64,000 nucleotides of DNA. Source: Pardosa pseudoannulata (Eukaryota; Arthropoda; Arachnida; Araneae; Lycosidae). The notes beneath the pieces are model-generated. The model did not search any database. It worked only from the letters and a program-made list of their open reading frames with translations, and was not told the origin of the DNA. The stretch lies in the NCBI GenBank assembly GCA_032207245.1, contig CM063506.1:45835909-45899908 (forward strand), written 5' to 3'. Shown here piece after piece: positions 57,991 through 64,000 of the stretch. Made by a program: the position numbers and the translations under genes. The first letter of the stretch is position 1. Each line of letters starts with the position of its first letter.

Positions 57991-58080
57991 AAATTTATTA
58001 TAAATTTCATCAAAAGGAGTCCAGCCTTTTAGGAGGACTTCTATTAAAAACACAAAGACAGAAGAATTTTATACAGAAAG
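57991..58080 (-). mobile_element. Helitron family 2, 5' end fragment
   Basis: It contains AAATTTCATCAAAAGGAGTC, CAGCCTTTTAGGAGGACTTC and AGACAGAAGAATTTTATACA, which match the 5' part of the family 2 copies at 55490-55550 and 57425-57500. Confidence 0.6.
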
Positions 58081-58876
58081 ACATTTATACTAGGAAATTT
58101 TAAGCATTTTCCCTTTAATCTAAAGCAAGAATTATATCTCTCAGATTTATATCACAAAAAGAAAGAAAAAAATCTTACAAAGAAGTGTTAAACTTTGGTT
58201 TCTTTCGAGAAGTTTAGGTTACACAAATGGACCCAGGCGAACACTTTAATATTTAGAGAATAATTACAAATTTAACAACACACTTCACTTAACTCAATGT
58301 GTTCAATCTACTTATTATTTCTTCCCTTCGTTTTATTTCGTAAAAATATTTCTTCAAACTCTGTTACTTCCAAAAGCAGTATTTGTAATCAATCACACAA
58401 TGCTCTGGAATCCTATTTCTACAAAATATATCATTATAACGAATGCTCGCTGCCAGAATATGTAGCAGTCTCCATCTCCCAATAAAATAGATGGTTCAAG
58501 ACTTACGATTTGAACAGTATTCTGATAAAATAAATAAATTTAATTTTTAATAATACAACAAAAGAAAGAAAATCAGTTCATATATTTTAAAAGTTTAAGA
58601 AATTACTTCCTCATAAAAGTATATTCTAATATCAATTTCACCAGCTGAAATTTTATGCTATATGTGTATAAGGCTAAACGATGGAAAAAAAAACTTGGAT
58701 TTTGTAAAACTTCAACGTATTTTCGGCAAATTCAAGAACTGTTCTACAATCTTTAATTTTTTTTTTGTGTGTGAAAGTACCAATAGAAGCATACTTTTTA
58801 CACTAGTCATAAATTTAAATAGAAGAATAAAATTTATTCGTACTACACTATTAATACTCTACACATATAACCCTAC
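58081..58876. other. No feature seen
   Basis: AT-rich, without recognised repeats or coding sequence. Confidence 0.4.
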
Positions 58877-58880
58877 TTAA

Positions 58881-59732
58881 CCCATATTGGACCGCTGTCC
58901 TATAAACAGGACAGCAAATAAAATTCCATTTAATAATAAAGTTATAAATATTTTCTGAGTAGAATTTATTTTAACACCTTTAAAATAGTCATACTTTAGT
59001 ATAGAACAAAAAAAACTGAGAAATCAAATTATATTGTATTGTAAAATTTATTTTCAGCAACCTCTTAAAAATTGTCATTTTTTAATCTTTAATTTTATAT
59101 TTATTATTATTATTATTTAAACATTGTGGAGGTCACTTTTAGTTTAAAAACAGAGCTAATAATGTAGCTGAAAGTTTTTGTTGAAAAATATATTTTACAT
59201 GTGTATTTTGTAAGTATAAAAAAAGGTGTCCTAAAGTTAAGACAATGGTCCAATCCTGATTATTTTTCTATGAATTCGATATTGCATTGAGAGCGCAAAT
59301 TCTTTTCTTATCTTTCAATGAAAACCAGTTCAAACACCTGTTCATACACCTGGACACAACAAGGGGTAAATAGATATCTATTCTATTCAGAAAACTGGAG
59401 ATTGTTTGCAAGATAAAATTACTCTCTTACTGTCAGTTCAATAACTGCAAAAGAAAACCTACAACAGTGTGCTTAAAATGTAATGTTGGATTTTGTTTTG
59501 ACTCTTTCCCCAAATTTTATCTATGAATCAGCCTAATGCAATGTAAGTGATATTTGTTAAGTTTTAGTAGTGTAATGGACCATTGCCCTATTTATAGGGC
59601 AGCCAATTACATAAAAAATTAAAAATATTTTTTCAAAATTTTGGTTTTATATACTTAGTTACACCATATTAATGATATGAATTAAGTTTTAGTAACTTAC
59701 AGAAATATTTAGTTGGTGTGGTACAATATGGG
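58881..59732. mobile_element. TTAA-flanked element, family 11
   Basis: TTAA lies at 58877-58880 and 59733-59736. The ends are CCCATATTGGACCGCTG and, on the other strand, CCCATATTGTACCACACC. Inside are two small perfect hairpins, GCTGTCCTATAAACAGGACAGC (58893-58914) and TGCCCTATTTATAGGGCA. It is 852 bp with no recognisable ORF. Confidence 0.8.
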
Positions 59733-59826
59733 TTAACATAGATTCTGGGTGATCCAAAAGTCAGGAAAATTGTAAACTGCACCGAGCTGTTGAAATGTTC
59801 CATCCCTCCTTTGTCACACCCTAGTC

Positions 59827-60309
59827 CAGGGATGGACAAACGTTTTCGGCCGAGGGCCAAAAATCGAGGGAAAATAAGTTTGGAGGGCTTAAATAAATTT
59901 TTCTAAAATTTTAAAAACAATATATAAGTACCTAATGGTTTAAATACGTTAATGAGATGAATGAAATTGCGATTTTATTTTTAAAAGTTCCTTATACTGA
60001 GGTTCGAAGTGAGATGCACTGATTTTAAGGAACGATGCTAAATGTCCCTCTTTCAGTCTACTTCTGAAAGTATTCTTTCTAAGGTTCAAAGTTGAAAACT
60101 CTTGTTCACATATAAGAAGCGAATGTACCGCTCATTTTCTGGGCTTGAGATAATAAATTTGTTATATAATATTTAAGCAGAGTAGAAAAGAAGATGGCTA
60201 TATAATGTATAAATATATATTTCTTTTAATTTGCTCCGAACCGGCAAATTAAAATTCTATCCAATGGCTGGATAAAACCTTCCGGCAGGCCGTAGTTTGA
60301 CCATCTCTG
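59827..60309 (-). mobile_element. hAT deletion derivative, perfect 8-bp TSD
   Basis: The 8-bp duplication CCCTAGTC lies at 59819-59826 and 60310-60317. The ends are CAGGGATGGACAAACG and, on the other strand, CAGAGATGGTCAAACT. Inside, on the minus strand, is a hAT transposase C-terminus (59949-60113). Confidence 0.92.
59949..60113 (-). pseudogene. hAT transposase C-terminal remnant
   Basis: The 54-codon reading, ICEQEFSTLNLRKNTFRSRL followed by KEGHLASFLKISAS, ends at a stop. The CEQxFSTLN...RSRLxxxHLxxxLxIS pattern is that of the C-terminus of the hAT group related to GTF2I-repeat and ZBED-like host genes. It is similar in type to the remnant at 14702-14963 but covers the next segment of the protein. 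Confidence 0.8.
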
Positions 60310-60499
60310 CCCTAGTCGGATCGGTATGACAGCACAGGTTCGGGTGAAAAAATGCAGTATTGACAAAATAAGAACTAGATGTCCATCGATGTTGAAAATA
60401 TTTACAATTGAGATTTAATTTCTTAAAATATGATGAAAAATCAAGTTGAAGATGTTAATTCAGTCCAATACAAAAAGAAACAGATTTCTACCTCCGCAA

Positions 60500-61040
60500 C
60501 TTCGAAGTATACGTATGTACTTTTCCACGATGTTCAGCATGTGCACACACAGCTGCGTTTATATTCTTCTTAGAAATTTAGTCCACAACTGTGTGTGCAA
60601 GTGCTGACCACCGTGGGAAAGTACATCAGTACATCTAGTCTTTGATCCCATATCTCACGGCTTCATGTCTGCCTGGGCTTGACAGTTACACTCGTGCCAC
60701 TCCATCAGATATAACTCCTTCTCAGGGGTCCCCCATTAAAACTCGAAGTCCATAGCATCTATATTCTTCTTAAAAATTTAGTCCACAACTGTGTGTGCAC
60801 GTGCTGACCATCCTGGGAAAGTACATCAGTACATCTAGCCCCTGCCCCCATATCTCACTGCTGCATCCTTTCCTGTGCTTGATCGTTACACTTGTGCCAC
60901 TCCATCAGCACTAACTCCTCCGCAGGGGTCCCTAATTAAAACTCGAAGTCAACAGCAGCGTCTATATTCTTTTTAGAAATTTAGTTCTCAGCTGTGTGTG
61001 CACGTGCTGACCATCGAGGCAAAGTAAATCAGTACACGAA
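60500..61040. repeat. TIR-bounded ~200-bp tandem repeat
   Basis: ATATTCTTCTTAGAAATTTA recurs at 60561, 60761 and (variant) 60964. The left edge GTACTTTTCCACGATGTTCA is the inverse of the repeated right-hand block TGACCATCCTGGGAAAGTAC, so the array sits between inverted repeats and contains extra copies of one of them. Confidence 0.8.
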
Positions 61041-61349
61041 AGATATCTCTCAATGAGAAAAACGACCTTTTTCTGATAAGAATTTTTTTCTAAACCTCAA
61101 TCTTCCTAAGACCCAGAAATTTCTCAGGGATTTTAAAATCTGAATTATTCTCGTGTTTTCCCCCTGTTAGCTACAGCTCTGAAGTCACCACTTATATTTG
61201 AAGTAACAAATTATCCAAGATGTTTGGCCAGTTAAGTTTTTCTATATCCTTGGAGGTCACTTCAAGAAACCCTAGAGCAAAAAGGGATTGAAAGCCGTAA
61301 CAGGGGTGGATTTTACATTTTTATATAAATTTGCAGATGTTATCTGGAT

Positions 61350-61650
61350 GGCTGAGCTGCGGTAGTTCAGTCGGCAAAGGCAGCGATCTTATAATTGAAA
61401 GGTTGCGGGGAGCTCCAAAGCGTACTTCAAAGGGTAACTGGTGCACGTAAAATATGTTCGTGGTCACAATATTCTCCAAGTTCTCAAATGATACATATGG
61501 GGGTGGCAGGCCTAGCGTGGGAGGTTTTCTGCATGGTCTCTGCTTCTAAAGTACCCAGCGACGGCAATATCACTCTCATAGCATTCCTTAAACAATATTA
61601 CTTCCGTAGAATTCCTTACGCTGCATGTACCGCCCGGGTAGTGCTAAATC
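61350..61650 (+). repeat. Possible tRNA-derived SINE (pair with 23157-23470)
   Basis: The start has TAGTTCAGTCGGCAAAGGCA (A-box-like) and AAAGGTTGCGGGGAGCTCC (degenerate B box). The body shares several blocks with 23157-23470. No target duplication was found. Confidence 0.5.
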
Positions 61651-61681
61651 AGCAACAGCTTCGGAGCCATGTTTTGCTTAA

Positions 61682-61923
61682 CCCCTTGAGGACAAGCACG
61701 TAAATACTATACGAGTCGACCGTTGGGAAAACCCTTGCCGTTTAATGCCATCTAGTAATTAAATCTAGCATTTAAAAATTAAAATAAATAGTTCCGATCT
61801 CTGATTATGCATACGCGACGCTGGTCTCTGAATATCAACCGGAGATCATCGCGTGGAGGAGACGATGGACTGATAAGAGTAGAATCGCTGCTTCGCGTAT
61901 ACGAGACGTTGAACGCGAACGGG
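61682..61923. mobile_element. TTAA MITE family 7, uninterrupted copy
   Basis: TTAA lies at 61678-61681 and 61924-61927. The ends are CCCCTTGAGGACAAGCACG and, on the other strand, CCCGTTCGCGTTCAACGTC. It is the reverse-orientation sister of 46664-47319 and has TTAT (61805-61808) where that copy carries the nested MITE. Confidence 0.88.
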
Positions 61924-62109
61924 TTAAACATATATGCTTGCATTGCCAGCTGCATTGGACAAAAATAGTCTGGATGGCGGAGGACCTTGGGTTTCTAGTG
62001 TAAGTTAAATTCGAAATTGATTTCAAACTTTTCACAAGCACATATATTCATTTTACCAATACATACACACACAAATAAAGAAGCATATAAAAAATATAGG
62101 GTAAGTAAG

Positions 62110-62704
62110 TGTAAGAAATTTGCACCCACGACCTGTGTTTTGCAGACGTACACCCTTGATCATATCTGCAAAATCGACCCCATTGACCCCTTCTACCCGG
62201 CGTTCCTTAGGGGAAATAAGAAGCCGGCAGGCTAAGGAGAGCTGATAAGACTTTTCGAATGTGTCGCTGGTGTTTTTTTTTTTTGGCAAGGTGGCAATGC
62301 ATCTTGAAAGAAGGATTTTCCCTTTTCGGAATAGCTCAGAGGATGACCCTCCGAGGAAGGGAGAGAAGATCTGTGGACAGTGCAGTTGAGTTCGTGGTGT
62401 CAACACACAGCCTGTGATTTGGAGAAATTTCTCTGTTTTGCAGTGAGAGAATTTTATTTTGGATATGGAAAGCAAGGCCATCTGATCTGGTTACGACAGG
62501 CTCCGAGACTCAAAATATGATATTTTGTTATACTTTAATTTTTCTTCAATGTTGTATATAAATATTGTTTGTTGTCCTTAAATATTCGGAGGTAATTTAA
62601 TGTATCCTCAGCGACGATCAGAGGCGACCGAGTACACCTGTCCAGTAAAGCAGGCGGGTGGGTCCCAAGCTAGTATAGCGCCCCTAGAAAGTGGTGCTAT
62701 TACA
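62110..62704 (-). mobile_element. Putative solo LTR, family 1 copy 3
   Basis: On the minus strand it starts TGTAATAGCACCACTTTC and ends CAAATTTCTTACA. The flanks GTAAG (62105-62109) and GCAAG (62705-62709) look like a 5-bp target duplication with one change. Order and length match 14056-14618 and 45045-45619. There is no internal domain. Confidence 0.8.
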
Positions 62705-62845
62705 GCAAGGTTCCTCGAACAGTTAGTAATGCTAAGAGATCTCGAAAAATAACGCAGAGCATTGAGCCCTAGCATATTCCCCTCTCAGTTCTGGGTTAGG
62801 TCTCTCTAATTTAAACACAACTGTCGTGAAAGTCCTTCACAGAGG

Positions 62846-63070
62846 GTTTGGTTTGGAGTGCTACGGTCTACTTTTTGCAACACGAGGGCTAATGAGACCG
62901 GGACCTACAGCTTAAAGCCGTGTACTACCTGTAACCAGCCACCCACCCGAAGTCGGGTGTAGGGTGTTGAATTGCTGGTTCGGTCTGGCCGTCCGGCAAC
63001 AATGCGTTACGCAGGGTCCAAGTCAGCATTAAGTCAAGCAAGCAAGCCCATAATATTTAAAATAACAAAA

Positions 63071-63132
<62 letters not shown>

Positions 63133-63879
63133 ATATAAATGTAGAAAATCTAGACTAAAAGGTACAATTAATGCAGTTTACGAAAGTGCGGGGGATACTC
63201 CGCAGGAGTCCTGCCCAGGTAAAAGTCCGGTGTACTACATGATACTTTCTGACATGAGAGCAAGTGTTTGCGAGGGAAGCAATATCTGCACAGGGCAGTT
63301 GTGATGGCCATTCGTGAAGGGGTACTTTGACCCTGGCGGTGTGGTATAAGGTTAAATTCATGGCCGCACGATGGCGCCTTGGTTAGCGGTGAGCCAGTCA
63401 ACCAGGCTCCCGGCCTTCCTTATCAGTACCGGATTTTTGATTAAGCTCTCTGCCCAGAGTTCCTTGGATCTTTCAGAGGGTTTCTTAAAATGCAAGTCAT
63501 GTGTCAAGGGGCAGTCGTGCAGGTAGTGATTGGAGTCACCGAGTACACCGCAGACACAATCTCCCGATGAGCTATCTGAGACCTGGAACCTGTGGAGATA
63601 CTGAGGGAAAGGTCCATGGTTCGTAAGAAGGGCATTTACTGCCGCATTTCCGCTCAGTCTAGAAAATTTTACATTTCTTAAGAAACCATAGAGAAATCTG
63701 CCTGTAGTGGCAGAATCCCAGTAATTTTGCCACTCGAGGAGCATCTCTTGCTTAAGTTTTTGTTAACTGCTGAAAGCCGATTCCGAACGGCTACGAACAT
63801 CCATGCCATAATGGGATTCGAACCCACGAACTCCGGTACCGAATGCCAGCACCCTAACCAATCGGCCATCATTCAGCTA
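62846..63879 (-). mobile_element. Chimeric retroelement: SINE-A head fused to LINE-A 3' part, perfect 12-bp TSD
   Basis: The perfect duplication CCTTCACAGAGG bounds one insertion (62834-62845 and 63880-63891). On the minus strand it begins with the SINE-A tRNA-like head (63879 to about 63766; A box GATGGCCGATTGG, B box GGTTCGAATCC) up to CGGCTTTCAGCAGT. It then switches to LINE-A coding sequence (from about 63765), its 3' UTR with a TA microsatellite (63073-63128), the shared tail, and CCAAACC. The whole 1034 bp was therefore inserted as one RNA-derived unit. Confidence 0.92.
63358..63762 (-). pseudogene. LINE-A ORF2 C-terminus
   Basis: The open frame reads QKLKQEMLLEWQNYWDSATT and on through LLTNHGPFPQYLHRFQVSDS, CVCGVLGDSNHYLHDCPLTH and VDWLTANQGAIVRP to a stop. 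The GH/NHGxFxxYLxRFxxxxxxxCxCG...HxLxxCPL pattern is the C-terminal zinc-knuckle region of I/R1/Jockey-type LINEs. Endonuclease, reverse transcriptase and RNase H are absent. The 5' boundary is the junction with the SINE-A head rather than a simple truncation. Confidence 0.88.
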
Positions 63880-63891
63880 CCTTCACAGAGG

Positions 63892-64000
63892 TAGAATTAT
63901 TCTTGACGGCAGAGATTTAGACTTTTTAGATGTCTCGTGGATTTTAGGAGATTGTTCCTTAATCTACAATGTACCAAGCTCTACAAATCTATTGTGAAGA
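63892..64000. other. Right-edge sequence
   Basis: About 110 bp with no recognised feature. Confidence 0.4.

Noticed and set aside
63168..63401. ORFs overlapping the LINE-A 3' UTR
   Set aside because: They lie downstream of the LINE-A stop codon, within its 3' UTR, and are not conserved in the 7215-7520 copy.

Overview
This is eukaryotic, AT-rich, intron-rich animal DNA, almost certainly from an arthropod; the repeat mix looks chelicerate or spider-like, but that is an inference. Coding density is very low. The only host gene I can support is the 3' part of a leishmanolysin-like metallopeptidase gene (M8 family, LMLN/invadolysin) on the + strand. Three exons are visible: 649-718, 20823-20975 and the terminal exon 29228-29389, which ends in a stop after a hydrophobic GPI-anchor-like tail. 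Splice phases require at least one more exon between the first two, and I could not find it. There is a 100-base assembly gap at 23901-24000.

Everything else is transposon-derived or unassigned sequence. (1) Retroelements: a tRNA-derived SINE (SINE-A, about 180 bp, (CCAAA)n end) with several target-site-duplicated copies; a LINE (LINE-A) whose last ~80 bp are the same as the SINE-A tail; a 5'-truncated RNase H LINE (LINE-B, 51799-52759); a third LINE relic (45880-46316); another tRNA-like SINE (6530-6797); and two families of solo LTRs (14056, 45045, 62110; and 23530, 27614). (2) DNA transposons: fourteen TTAA-flanked piggyBac-like MITEs, several hAT elements with 8-bp target duplications and recognisable transposase C-termini, several mariner/Tc1-like deletion derivatives, and Helitron-like elements with hairpin plus CTAG 3' ends. 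(3) Tandem arrays, two of which appear to have grown out of transposon terminal inverted repeats.

Layout: 1-20.8 kb is LMLN intron containing hAT, LINE, SINE, MITE and mariner insertions, including a nested hAT at 13843-15783. 21-29.2 kb is the last intron, with LTRs and a degenerate minisatellite next to the last exon. 29.4-44 kb holds composite mariner repeats, Helitrons and a 106-bp array. 44-54 kb has LTR, LINE, SINE and nested MITEs. 54-58 kb is a mosaic of duplicated Helitron-related units. 58-64 kb holds hAT, tandem and LTR elements and ends with the most notable object: a single retro-insertion at 62846-63879, bounded by a perfect 12-bp duplication, in which a SINE-A tRNA-like head is fused to the 3' part of LINE-A.
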